52,535 bases of DNA, taken from a virus. Below, piece after piece: positions 1 to 7,885 of the stretch. The number at the start of each line of letters is the position of its first letter. Within the stretch, counting starts at the first letter, position 1. The position numbers and the translations under genes are program-made. The notes beneath the pieces were generated by a model, which had not been told where the DNA came from, did not search any database, and saw only the letters and a program-made list of their open reading frames with translations. The stretch covers positions 1-52,535 of the IMG/VR virus record IMGVR_UViG_3300044858_001628; one strand, 5' to 3'.

Positions 1-145
1 CACTTTTGAATTTTCAATGTTCATTGCGTAAGTGGTAAATACATCATTAAGCGCACCAGCAATTACGCCAACCATTTCAGCGCTAGGCTGAACGATTGAA
101 GAATTTACGAAAGCGTTACTAATAATTACGCCTGATGTTTCAGCT
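1..145. repeat. Terminal direct repeat (left copy), circular contig overlap
   Basis: These 145 bases match 52391-52535 except at 127 (T here, C at 52517). The pattern fits the overlap of a circularly closed assembly or a circularly permuted phage genome rather than a biological terminal repeat, because it lies in the middle of an open reading frame that is continuous across the join. The difference is a silent GTA/GTG valine change, so it is either population variation or a sequencing error. Confidence 0.9.
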
Positions 146-1125
146 ATTACTTGTATGATATTGGCAGTAACGCCATTCTCACTATCAATAATCGCATCAA
201 CGTCATTCATCGCGCTACTTAGCTCTGCGCTTACAATGTAACCTGTTGCTATACTGCTTGATACGCTACTTGATGGTGGTGTGGCAAATCCTTCCGTAAC
301 GGCTTGAAAGGCGCAATTTACTGTGTTTAATGGGGCGTTAATCTCGCCTGTAACTAAGCTTCCATGACTGTAGTCAATAGCGACTGTAGATATTGGCATT
401 GTTGCTTCGCCAAATGTGCTACCTGCAACGCCACTTACAGTTGCCAATGGCATTGATAAATCACCAAAGGTTAATGCTGAAAACTGCGAATCAACTGTAG
501 CTATTGGATTAGTAGCTGTTCCAGTGATTACATTTTCCTGCTCATGGTCTGCAATTGCCGTTTGTATTGGGCTTGTAAGCGATGCTGATAACATTTCACC
601 AGTTACAATAGTTGATTCAGAGCTTACAGAAGGTTGCACTAGGATTGGCGTTAGCGCTTCACCTGTTATTAAATTAACATCAATCAACGCGATGGGGTGT
701 TCAAGAGAAGCGAAAATAGCACCAAATTCAGAGATAGAGCCGCTAAACATTGGTGATGGAATTGTTAATTCTGAATCAATGATGCCCCCACTCAATACCT
801 CTGCTGTTTGTTCTGACGCTATATTGTCAACAACACAATTTGCAACTTCACCGCATATTGTCGATGCCTCTGCTGTAGGCAATTCTTGAAGCAAGGCTGA
901 ATCTAAAATAAACCCTGTAATAATGTCAGAATTAACGTCTGATATTGTAGAAATGACATTTACATCTAACGAATCGCCATAAATAGTTTCAGCTTCAACA
1001 AGCGCAATAGGCATTACAGCAACACCTTCTGTTGCACCAACGCCAACATTAAGTGTAATGGAATCGCCAGATGGGGGCGAGTAGCCAGCTACTATATCTA
1101 ATAAAACATTAGAGCCACTTGGCAT
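1..1125 (-). CDS. Virion fibre/tail protein, N-terminal 375 codons of an origin-spanning gene
   Basis: An open frame runs from ATG 1125 off the window edge with no stop and continues in the same frame at 52390, ending at 51983. The total is 510 aa. The first ~370 residues are low in charge, rich in Ser/Thr/Ile/Val, and built of degenerate ~20-residue units, for example around GDLSMPLATV, GEATMPISTV and GEINAPLNTV, where Gly-Glu/Asp, Pro and Thr-Val recur. This suggests a beta-solenoid or fibrous shaft. The C-terminal part (see 51983-52390) is a compact domain that I recall from other phage structural proteins (YVGSKGTVG, then GKGTKSRYWQ, FELDSVSLEAEVLSR). Position among tail genes supports a virion role. 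A receptor-binding or tail-fibre function is inferred. Confidence 0.8.
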   Translation of the reverse strand, partial: MPSGSNVLLDIVAGYSPPSGDSITLNVGVGATEGVAVMPIALVEAETIYGDSLDVNVISTISDVNSDIITGFILDSALLQELPTAEASTICGEVANCVVDNIASEQTAEVLSGGIIDSELTIPSPMFSGSISEFGAIFASLEHPIALIDVNLITGEALTPILVQPSVSSESTIVTGEMLSASLTSPIQTAIADHEQENVITGTATNPIATVDSQFSALTFGDLSMPLATVSGVAGSTFGEATMPISTVAIDYSHGSLVTGEINAPLNTVNCAFQAVTEGFATPPSSSVSSSIATGYIVSAELSSAMNDVDAIIDSENGVTANIIQVIAETSGVIISNAFVNSSIVQPSAEMVGVIAGALNDVFTTYAMNIENSKV

Positions 1126-1134
1126 AGTTAATTC

Positions 1135-1566
1135 CTATACAGGTATTGGAATAATTAAATCTACGATTGAAGCATTATCAGTGCCATCTGAATCATAACC
1201 AATTACTGTAAATTGTTGACCTGCGCGAGAGTAAAGCGTGATATTAAAATAACCTACTGCATCACTTCTAGTTTCAGCATAAGGAATTCCTGTTTCTCTA
1301 TCTAAAATACGCACAAGCATATTTCCTATTGTTATACCAAAGCGCTTTGTTACACCTGCTATTGTTTTTTTAGTTACTGTTGCAGTAGAACCTACAAGCA
1401 CCTCATTTGAGAGAATAGTGACCTTGTTGTAAGCGCTGGCATCTAGCGGAATCACGTTTGCAGAAAACGACCTTTGAATCAAAACGGCGTAGTTGTATAG
1501 GCTTGCCGTGTTACCGTTAATCCTGCTAGCGCCCTTTTTGATTGCAATAACGCCTAAATCTGCCAT
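1135..1566 (-). CDS. Small virion protein with Ig-like/carboxypeptidase-regulatory fold
   Basis: The 143-aa product is rich in beta-strand residues. The C-terminal half (about 75-143: MLVRILDRETGIPYAET, then GYFNITLYSRAGQQFTVIGYD) has the layout of a carboxypeptidase-regulatory-like or Ig-like domain, as often found decorating phage tails. It is 6 bp downstream of the 308-aa tail protein and 9 bp upstream of the repeat fibre, so it is in the tail operon. There is no catalytic motif. The fold call is from pattern only and the role is inferred from position. Confidence 0.65.
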   Translation of the reverse strand: MADLGVIAIKKGASRINGNTASLYNYAVLIQRSFSANVIPLDASAYNKVTILSNEVLVGSTATVTKKTIAGVTKRFGITIGNMLVRILDRETGIPYAETRSDAVGYFNITLYSRAGQQFTVIGYDSDGTDNASIVDLIIPIPV

Positions 1567-1572
1567 GATGAA

Positions 1573-2499
1573 TTACCACGCACTTGTTTGGATAAAATAG
1601 AACTGATAAGGATAAAGTGAAAAAGCGCCATCAGGAATAGCAATCGGTAAAAATGTTTTGCCAGCATCAGAGCCAGAACCATTGATTGAATTGACCACCT
1701 TGAACAGAAAATCAAGGTATTGTCTTTCGTTCATGGCTTGTCTAATTCCGCGAAGCGTACCGTAAGGCGTATCTTTTGGGTATGTTTCGCTCACAATCTG
1801 AACCTTAGTGGTAACAATACCCTTGCCTAAAAAGCCGTCAATATGAAAATCGTTTGTTGACATTGCATACGTTTCTGCAAATGTTTGAACAACATTGGTT
1901 TCATAGCCAGAACCGATTTTAATATTAAAGTTTGTTTTTGGGCTTGAATACTGGGTAAGAAGCGGCGCATTTGAGCTTGAATAAGGAGTATTACCCTCAG
2001 ACAATGATGACTGTGGCATAATCAAGCATCTGTTTGGGTTTGACGTATCATAAGAATCAATATCGCCAAAGTAAAAAATATTCCAAACATCACCATTATT
2101 AATACGCTTGGTTAGAATATATGCGCCTTTTTCATCACCTATTACCATCCAATGCAAAGGCGCAATGCCTGATGAATCTGGCTTAACTATGTAGCCACCA
2201 GTCCCCCACACCGATGCGTAATCTGTCATACTGGTTGCATTTGATAGCGCTCTCAACTCTGTCGTGTTAATTGGGTGGCCATCATCAATTTTCAACAACT
2301 GCATTGAGCCGCCACCCATTTTATAGATAGCTTTATTAAGCGCAGCAAACTCTTTCGTCCAGCCCAGAGGCGCTTTTGTGTTGCCACCAGTACCGTAACC
2401 ATTCACCAAACAGGCATCAAGCACTGTAATGAGTGAGCCTCCGATTGATGCCATTTGTGGCGCATCAATATCTGTTGATTTAAATACATTAAACGCCAT
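1573..2499 (-). CDS. Tail/virion protein, paralog A
   Basis: This 308-aa protein shares its N-terminal plan with the next gene upstream. Both begin VFKSTD / VYRSTD, then I-GSLITVLDACLVNGYG / IDGALLSVLNACLVNGYG, then GWTKEF / GWTKAF, and both end with a GKTF segment and a terminal aromatic residue. The tandem copies indicate duplication followed by divergence. No enzymatic motif is visible. The genes lie between a carbohydrate-binding-module-like protein and the fibre, so a distal tail or baseplate-like role is likely. The 9-bp gap to the upstream copy suggests co-transcription. Confidence 0.75.
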   Translation of the reverse strand: MAFNVFKSTDIDAPQMASIGGSLITVLDACLVNGYGTGGNTKAPLGWTKEFAALNKAIYKMGGGSMQLLKIDDGHPINTTELRALSNATSMTDYASVWGTGGYIVKPDSSGIAPLHWMVIGDEKGAYILTKRINNGDVWNIFYFGDIDSYDTSNPNRCLIMPQSSLSEGNTPYSSSNAPLLTQYSSPKTNFNIKIGSGYETNVVQTFAETYAMSTNDFHIDGFLGKGIVTTKVQIVSETYPKDTPYGTLRGIRQAMNERQYLDFLFKVVNSINGSGSDAGKTFLPIAIPDGAFSLYPYQFYFIQTSAW

Positions 2500-2508
2500 A
2501 ATTTAGCC

Positions 2509-3504
2509 CTACCAAGTATCTGATGTTTCAATAATAAGTTGACCGCCAGCCGCCATATTAAAGGCTTCAAACGTCTTGCCAGCGTATGCGCCGCTACCAG
2601 AAAACGTGTCATTGTTTGCTAGCGGTCTATTGTGTAATGGCGACCATACGCCGCGCATCGTACCAATAGGCACGATAGAGCCAGTTGTCACGTAAAGCTG
2701 GTTTTTTGCCATCAAAATACCACCGCCAAGCGCAGGATAGCCAGCACCTTGTGCGCCGCTTCTGGTTTGGGAGGAATTGGTAGAGAAATCTTCCGCTAAA
2801 CGACCAACGAAAGGCGATTGCAAGGCGGAAATAGGATGCTCGGCAATATGAATATGAGAATTGCTGTTTTGTGTGGTTGAATATGCATAACCTTGTTGCT
2901 GTCCGAATTCCTCTAGCGCAAGCGCAGGCACAGTTGCAGTTAAAGGCGAAGCTGAATTTGATGATAGTGCTTGTGAATCACTGGCAACATATCTAGCAGA
3001 TAGCCCAAAGATAGCGCTACCTGTAATTGAATCAATATCGCCTGCGTAAGTTCCGCACCATTCGTTAGCTACTTCACCAGTTTTAATCATCAATATAAAT
3101 GTTCTATCATCTGCGATTAAAACCCATTCACGAACTATCGCATCTGTAGCAGTTGACTTGCAAATAGCACAACCTGTTGTACTGCTTGCAACTGTAACTT
3201 GTGATGGAAACTGCATACCAAGAGTATCAATCCCTGTGGCTGTTTTAGCACCACGAATACGCGCCCATCGTTTGTGTGTCAAAATTTCATCACGCACCCA
3301 CAAATACTGGCCTGAGCCAGTAGTGGGATTGTTGCGATAAACTACACGCGAGCCTATGGCTTCAAAGGCTTTAGTCCATCCAGCCGCAGGCTTTGTACCA
3401 TAACCATTTACAAGGCAAGCGTTTAAAACTGAAAGCAATGCGCCATCAATCGCGGTAAGTGGCGGCGCGCTTGCGTCCGTACTTCTGTAAACTGTAACTG
3501 TCAT
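2509..3504 (-). CDS. Tail/virion protein, paralog B
   Basis: The 331-aa product is the upstream member of a tandem paralogous pair with 1573-2499. The shared signature is an N-terminal RSTD motif, ACLVNGYG (about residues 30-37), GWTKAFEAIG, a central tryptophan-rich strand segment (VLIADDRTFIL here, MVIGDEKGAYIL in the copy) and GDIDS. I know related proteins as uncharacterised virion proteins of podovirus-like prophages, but cannot give a name. Function within the tail is inferred from position only. Confidence 0.75.
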   Translation of the reverse strand: MTVTVYRSTDASAPPLTAIDGALLSVLNACLVNGYGTKPAAGWTKAFEAIGSRVVYRNNPTTGSGQYLWVRDEILTHKRWARIRGAKTATGIDTLGMQFPSQVTVASSTTGCAICKSTATDAIVREWVLIADDRTFILMIKTGEVANEWCGTYAGDIDSITGSAIFGLSARYVASDSQALSSNSASPLTATVPALALEEFGQQQGYAYSTTQNSNSHIHIAEHPISALQSPFVGRLAEDFSTNSSQTRSGAQGAGYPALGGGILMAKNQLYVTTGSIVPIGTMRGVWSPLHNRPLANNDTFSGSGAYAGKTFEAFNMAAGGQLIIETSDTW

Positions 3505-3518
3505 GGTAAGCCTCTAAA

Positions 3519-4379
3519 TTAAGCCGCAGGTTGAGTGTAAGTGAAGCTTGATACTGTTTGCACCGCGCTTAAAGCGATTGTAGTGCTTGTCATGTTGATT
3601 TGAGCGCCAGTAGTTGCCACAGCACCATCAAAACGAGCATTTGTCGTTGATGCAGTAGCAGGGTCGTCACCTTCTTCATAGCAACGAAACCAGCCAGCCG
3701 TACCAGCCGCAACCGCAGTACCAGCCCAATTGTCACCACTTGGTTTAGTTGCCGCCCCAGCACTTGCAGGATTCCACTCAAGACCTGTTACACCATCACC
3801 GCCTTTAGTTACTGTAAACAATAATGTGCCAGTAGCAACATCATTAGCAGTAGTTGGTTGAGCGCCAGAGTAAACATTGATTTTGCAACCACGCATGATT
3901 TCAGTAAAACCATCTAAGATTTCTTCAATCACTACATCATCAAACAAGACTGTTTCACCTGTTACAGCACTGTCATTGTTTAGTGTGAAGCGTGTTGTTG
4001 TTGCAGAAGCTACGAAAGCGACTTGTTTTTGAGTTAATGTTGCATCAGTTTCAGTTGCACCATCAAAGATTGATTTAGGTGCGGCTGTTGTACCAACATC
4101 AATTGAACCGCCAGCCGCAGTACCTTTTTTGAACTTAACTTTCGCCAAGTAAACGCGACCAATGCGAGTTGTTAAATCAATGTAAGCAGAGCCAGCAGAA
4201 GCGCCAGAGTTTGCAATTTCCAAGCCAGTGGTTGAGCTTGAACCGCCAGCCGCCACAGCAAGCGTAGCGCCTGATGCTGTCCAGCCAGTAGTGTTTGCAT
4301 CGAAAGTGCCATTAGTTACCAAGTTAGCTTTAGCGCCAATTAACTTGTCACGTAAGCCAGTAGAAAGACGTAGAGCCAT
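3519..4379 (-). CDS. Decoration/tail protein with carbohydrate-binding-module-like domain
   Basis: The 286-aa product has an N-terminal jelly-roll-like region (about 18-155) that opens with NLVTNGTFDANTTGWTASG, the classical start of CBM4/9-type and related carbohydrate-binding domains (N-x-G-x-F-x-x-x-x-x-G-W), and closes with LFDDVVIEE. The second half is a Ser/Thr/Ala-rich beta domain with no recognised motif. Start ATG 4379 follows an in-frame gap of 25 bp from the upstream gene. Attachment to host surface sugar or to the capsid exterior is inferred from the domain and the tail-gene context. Confidence 0.7.
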   Translation of the reverse strand: MALRLSTGLRDKLIGAKANLVTNGTFDANTTGWTASGATLAVAAGGSSSTTGLEIANSGASAGSAYIDLTTRIGRVYLAKVKFKKGTAAGGSIDVGTTAAPKSIFDGATETDATLTQKQVAFVASATTTRFTLNNDSAVTGETVLFDDVVIEEILDGFTEIMRGCKINVYSGAQPTTANDVATGTLLFTVTKGGDGVTGLEWNPASAGAATKPSGDNWAGTAVAAGTAGWFRCYEEGDDPATASTTNARFDGAVATTGAQINMTSTTIALSAVQTVSSFTYTQPAA

Positions 4380-4404
4380 TTTAGTACCCCTTATAAAATA
4401 TTAT

Positions 4405-5721
4405 TTATAGATTCTCGGCATCTACATTCATTGGGACTGATTCAATAGAGGCATTTAAAAGCTCACCTACTGAAACTAGCCCTCCAATGTCTGCAGGTGG
4501 AGAATCAATGTTTGATAGCATAATTATTCTTCGTGCGTTGTAAGGCACTGTTTCGGAATTGAATGAGATAACGATGTGATTCTGACCATTTTGCTCTCGG
4601 TAAAGACCGCTTGCACTTCCAGCCTCACCAAAAGAAAAAACGCCATCTGTCATATTGACTACCTGACCGCCATCAAATCCAGCAATAGCCCCTTTGTTAG
4701 AAGCCCACAACATACCATTTGGCTTGTCACCTATTTTCTGTATGCTTACTGGAGAGCCTTGAATAGCGCCATAATTTAGCACGGTCGATAGAGTAAAGTC
4801 TTGTGAGTTACTCCCTGATAAGAAGTATGTATTTTCCTTAGTGGCGACATAGATTCCATCATTCACTTCCGCGCACATGAGAATATCGCCATCAAACGCT
4901 ACAAAATCTTGTGAATAATTGATTAGCTCAAAGTTAAATGGCAGGCTTTCCCATAAGACATTGCCATGAGCGTAGTACATTCGACCTCTGTAATAGCACG
5001 CTGTTTGGAAAGCTACAGGCTTATCACAAAACTGGTTTGTAATCGCAATACCAAAGTTTAACGTATCGCCTGTATAGTCAATGCTTATAAGGCTTGCGAC
5101 TGATATTGCTACACTTCTTGCGAGGTATAGAACGTCACCATTAACGGTTGATAGATATAGGTTGATATGACTTGCATCGTCAGGGATGTTGCTTGGTGTA
5201 TTAACGTGAATACCACCATTATTGATAGTTGCTTGCCCTGACAATCCAGCGCCAGATTCAAGCCCATCATTTCTGGTATAAGTGATTGCATATAGGTAAC
5301 TGCCCTGTGGCATTAACCCTACAATCTGCGAATAACTAGGTGTAATTGGTGTGCTAATACCCAATTTTCTTGATGAATTATTTTCAATGACACCAGAATC
5401 AATGCCATTACTCCAATAAATCTTATTGTTTATTTCGGTTGAATGTAACCAATTTGCTGTAAATAGATTGCTATCAACCAATATTCCACCGCTTAAATCA
5501 CTCACCTTAAATAAATCTGAACCTGATTGATAGAGTAATGCGCTTTTTGTTGCACTTGCCACATCAATACTGGTTGTTATCAGCCGTTTTCTACCTTTCC
5601 TAGTAGATAGCTTGTTGTTACGACTTATATCGACATTCTCTGCAACTTGCAGGCGTTTAAGTCCGTACTCTGTCGGGCTGTTCTGGTTGTCTAATCCACC
5701 AAACTCTTTGATTGTAGGCAT
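4405..5721 (-). CDS. Tail protein with beta-propeller-like repeats
   Basis: The 438-aa product begins MPTIKEFGGLDNQNSPTE, then LQVAENVDISRNNKLSTRKG, an opening I associate with podovirus tail-knob/stopper-type proteins. The body has repeated short beta units (SDLFKVSDLSGG, NKIYWSNG, NVLWESLPF, YVATKENTYFLSGS, GMLWASNKGAIAGFDGG) as in WD/NHL-like propellers. The start overlaps the stop of the connector gene by one base (TAATG at 5719-5723), implying translational coupling. A role next to the connector, closing or extending the portal channel, is inferred from order and similarity of layout. Confidence 0.7.
   Translation of the reverse strand: MPTIKEFGGLDNQNSPTEYGLKRLQVAENVDISRNNKLSTRKGRKRLITTSIDVASATKSALLYQSGSDLFKVSDLSGGILVDSNLFTANWLHSTEINNKIYWSNGIDSGVIENNSSRKLGISTPITPSYSQIVGLMPQGSYLYAITYTRNDGLESGAGLSGQATINNGGIHVNTPSNIPDDASHINLYLSTVNGDVLYLARSVAISVASLISIDYTGDTLNFGIAITNQFCDKPVAFQTACYYRGRMYYAHGNVLWESLPFNFELINYSQDFVAFDGDILMCAEVNDGIYVATKENTYFLSGSNSQDFTLSTVLNYGAIQGSPVSIQKIGDKPNGMLWASNKGAIAGFDGGQVVNMTDGVFSFGEAGSASGLYREQNGQNHIVISFNSETVPYNARRIIMLSNIDSPPADIGGLVSVGELLNASIESVPMNVDAENL
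4517..4543 (-). promoter_or_regulatory. Putative late promoter element, copy f
   Basis: Reading the minus strand, TTACAACGCA (4543-4534) is followed after exactly 11 nt by TATGCT (4522-4517). The site lies inside the propeller gene, about 140 nt upstream of the CBM-like gene start. It belongs to the seven-copy family described in the findings. Confidence 0.35.
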
Positions 5722-6380
5722 TAGAAACTTCCATCTAGGCTATCGTAAGGCAGGTTGTTTAAGTCAAATTCGATGTTGTACGCTGGTCTAGCTTCGCCAA
5801 ACTCTCGCGCAAACAGTGTTAAAGCCTCAATGCTTGCATTTTTATCAAGCGTATCAGCGTCTTTCTTTAGGTAAGCTCTATGCTTAATCCAGTGAATTAG
5901 CGCCATGTGGTAACGAGATTTAATCTCTGGCTTATCTTGTAAGCCGACCATGTTGTTTAGCTGTGTACGTACTACGCGCAATCTGACTACGCCATCAATG
6001 CGAGGTGTAGGGTATAGGCGCAATTTATCAGTTTCAAAGTCTGTGATAACTGCCTTTGGTGTACCTGTTGAATTTCGCCAGCCTGATACATTCTCATTCA
6101 TCCAGCCAACCGTTGCGCCTGTAATGACTGAACCTTCTGCATCAACTACATCTTTAATCGCTAAAATTCGTTCATCAAGGCTGTATAGCGCTGTGTTTGC
6201 AACAATAGCAATCTCACAAACCTCAACTGTTGATGAATCAATGATTAGGCGAGAACGCCTGCAAGCTTGTTCTTGCGCTTCGTTTGCATAAGCAATTAGC
6301 TCTGAATCACTCCAAAGATAATCTGCCTCTGTATCGTCTAACTCAAGCCTTGCCTGCGTTAATATCTCGCCTAGATTCAT
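5721..6380 (-). CDS. Head-tail connector / adaptor protein
   Basis: The 219-aa product begins with a helical segment typical of head-to-tail adaptor proteins (MNLGEILTQARLELDD, then WSDSELIAYANEAQEQACRRSR), followed by a beta section (NTALYSLDERILAIKDV) and a C-terminal helical region with HWIKHRAYLKKDADTLDK. This is the adaptor plan known from lambdoid and podovirus-like phages that bind under the portal. One-base stop/start overlaps on both sides (6380 and 5721) tie it to its neighbours. Family assignment is from recalled sequence pattern; location is consistent. Confidence 0.75.
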   Translation of the reverse strand: MNLGEILTQARLELDDTEADYLWSDSELIAYANEAQEQACRRSRLIIDSSTVEVCEIAIVANTALYSLDERILAIKDVVDAEGSVITGATVGWMNENVSGWRNSTGTPKAVITDFETDKLRLYPTPRIDGVVRLRVVRTQLNNMVGLQDKPEIKSRYHMALIHWIKHRAYLKKDADTLDKNASIEALTLFAREFGEARPAYNIEFDLNNLPYDSLDGSF

Positions 6381-6640
6381 TACTCACCGCCTAATTGTGC
6401 CGCAAGTTGTGGGTCTGTTTCAGTTGTAGCAACAGCATTTGGAATAGCTGGTTCAGCAGGTTTAGCACCACCTTTACCGCCTTTACCACCGCCAGCAGGC
6501 TTACCACCAGCTAAAGCATTACCTTCACCATCAAGCAACTCACCGCTTGCATCAAAGTAATTACCATCTTGCTCAAAGCGTGCGATACCAAAAAAACCAC
6601 CGATGATGCCGAAGTCTTTTGACTTGTCTAATTTAGCCAT
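6380..6640 (-). CDS. Small Gly/Lys/Pro-rich virion-operon protein
   Basis: The 86-aa product has a short structured start (KDFGIIGGFFGIARFEQDGNYF) and a disordered Gly-Lys-Pro-Ala tail (GKPAGGGKGGKGGAKPAEP). It is joined by one-base stop/start overlaps to the connector and to the 69-aa gene, so it is almost certainly translated. A small head-completion or decoration role is possible. No family is recognised. Confidence 0.65.
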   Translation of the reverse strand: MAKLDKSKDFGIIGGFFGIARFEQDGNYFDASGELLDGEGNALAGGKPAGGGKGGKGGAKPAEPAIPNAVATTETDPQLAAQLGGE

Positions 6641-6849
6641 CAGTCGCCATCCTTGTCAGTGTCTTTACCAAAATCTGAATCATTGTCGTTATCTAAACGA
6701 CCAATGCCAGCGCGACTACCGTAGCCAACATCTAAGCCACCACCGTATGTATCACTAACGCCAGTATTTACGCCTTTATCGGGTGCATTACCTACTGCTT
6801 CCTCTTGGCATTTCTCTGTGTTGTGATTATTAAAAATGTCTTTTGCCAT
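6640..6849 (-). CDS. Small acidic hypothetical protein after the capsid gene
   Basis: The 69-aa product is hydrophilic and ends in an Asp-rich tail (RLDNDNDSDFGKDTDKDGD) that could bind divalent cations. The start ATG 6849 is preceded by a good ribosome-binding site (TTAGGAG). It is the first gene after the terminator that follows the major capsid gene, so its expression should be lower than capsid. No family is recognised. Confidence 0.65.
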   Translation of the reverse strand: MAKDIFNNHNTEKCQEEAVGNAPDKGVNTGVSDTYGGGLDVGYGSRAGIGRLDNDNDSDFGKDTDKDGD

Positions 6850-6870
6850 TTTAATTACTCCTAATCGGTT

Positions 6871-6903
6871 AAAAAGAGAAAGCCCACCGAAGCAGGCTTT
6901 CTT
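6871..6903 (-). terminator. Rho-independent terminator after major capsid gene
   Basis: On the minus strand a 9-bp stem (AAAGCC extended through G-U pairs to a C-G) closes a UUCG tetraloop, the very stable cUUCGg type, and is followed by TCTTTTT. It starts 14 nt after the capsid stop. It probably lets the capsid mRNA end here and throttles read-through into the tail genes. Confidence 0.85.
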
Positions 6904-6916
6904 TTAGGTGTTTCTA

Positions 6917-7855
6917 CTAAGAAGCAGAACCCCATTTAACGATACGCGCTTGCGTAGCATCGCTGTGAACTAAGCCGAAGCCGCCCAAGTAATACCAAGC
7001 AACACCCATTGAGCGACCATAATCGCTAGGGATTTTACCGCGCACTTCTTCTGGGATTGCAATACCTTCTGCAACTCGGTCAGCACCCATGAAGTGAACT
7101 TGGCTTGATTTGCCGTTAGACCAAGCTTCTGCCGCGATATTGGTTTGCTCAACAAAGCGCACGCCTTCATAACGACCAATTTCACCAGCTAGAATCATGG
7201 TAAAGCCATCATTCGTGTATTGGTGCAATGCTTCTAAGTCGTTTTTCAACTGACGAAACGCTGTAGGGCGACCTACTGCAACATAGTCATTACCCATGTA
7301 TGTAGGAATGTTACGTTCTTTCATCACATCAACGATTGCTTTTACATGGTCTTTACCTAAAGCCACGTTGTTGATGATAGTAGGCGTACCGTTTGTCACC
7401 AATGTAATTGCACTTGTTGAAGTACCGCCAGTAGGTGAAACAACCAATGGCGTTGCATTGAATTGAGCGTAAGCCGCATCATCCAATGTTTCAGACGCAT
7501 CTGTTTTCATCACGTTTTGGATGATTGATTTAACTGGCAACTCTGATAAGTTGTCCAATTTGCCAGAAAATGGCACGCTGTTACCGTACTCGGTGATAAC
7601 CAACTCGCCTTGTGTAATCACAAAGTTTGTTTCTGGAATCGCTGTGCCTTCTGTTAATGCCGCGCCCTTAGTTGCCGCGCGAGAGAACACATCCCAATGG
7701 AATTTGTTACCCTTATTTTTGCCAACCGCATCTTCTGGTTGTGTTAATTGACGAAACTTGGTCATCGGTTTAACCGCATGACGCAAAACTTTTGATAACT
7801 TTGCTGATGATAAGAAACCACCTAAGTTATTTGTACCCCATAATTGTCCAGCCAT
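6917..7855 (-). CDS. Major capsid protein
   Basis: The 312-aa product has the features of an N4/P22-like HK97-fold major capsid protein: an N-terminal arm, KGNKFHWDVFSRAATKGAALTEGTAIPET (quoted in two parts: KGNKFHWDVF and ALTEGTAIPET), a helical spine segment around DHVKAIVDVMKERNIP, and a C-terminal VAWYYLGGFGLVHSDATQARIVKWGS. It sits directly after the scaffold gene, the normal head-gene order. The ribosome-binding site TAGGAG lies 8 nt before ATG 7855. A strong terminator follows, as expected for the most abundant virion protein. Confidence 0.9.
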   Translation of the reverse strand: MAGQLWGTNNLGGFLSSAKLSKVLRHAVKPMTKFRQLTQPEDAVGKNKGNKFHWDVFSRAATKGAALTEGTAIPETNFVITQGELVITEYGNSVPFSGKLDNLSELPVKSIIQNVMKTDASETLDDAAYAQFNATPLVVSPTGGTSTSAITLVTNGTPTIINNVALGKDHVKAIVDVMKERNIPTYMGNDYVAVGRPTAFRQLKNDLEALHQYTNDGFTMILAGEIGRYEGVRFVEQTNIAAEAWSNGKSSQVHFMGADRVAEGIAIPEEVRGKIPSDYGRSMGVAWYYLGGFGLVHSDATQARIVKWGSAS

Positions 7856-7885
7856 GATAAATACTCCTAATAAACGTAAGATAAA

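Noticed and set aside
416-889. 157-codon plus-strand frame
   Set aside because: It lies antisense to the origin-spanning fibre gene, has no ribosome-binding site and its composition is that of the reverse complement of a Ser/Thr/Ile-rich repeat protein.
1573-3504. Diversity-generating retroelement with duplicated target genes
   Set aside because: The tandem paralogs suggested it, but no reverse transcriptase or template repeat is seen anywhere in the window.
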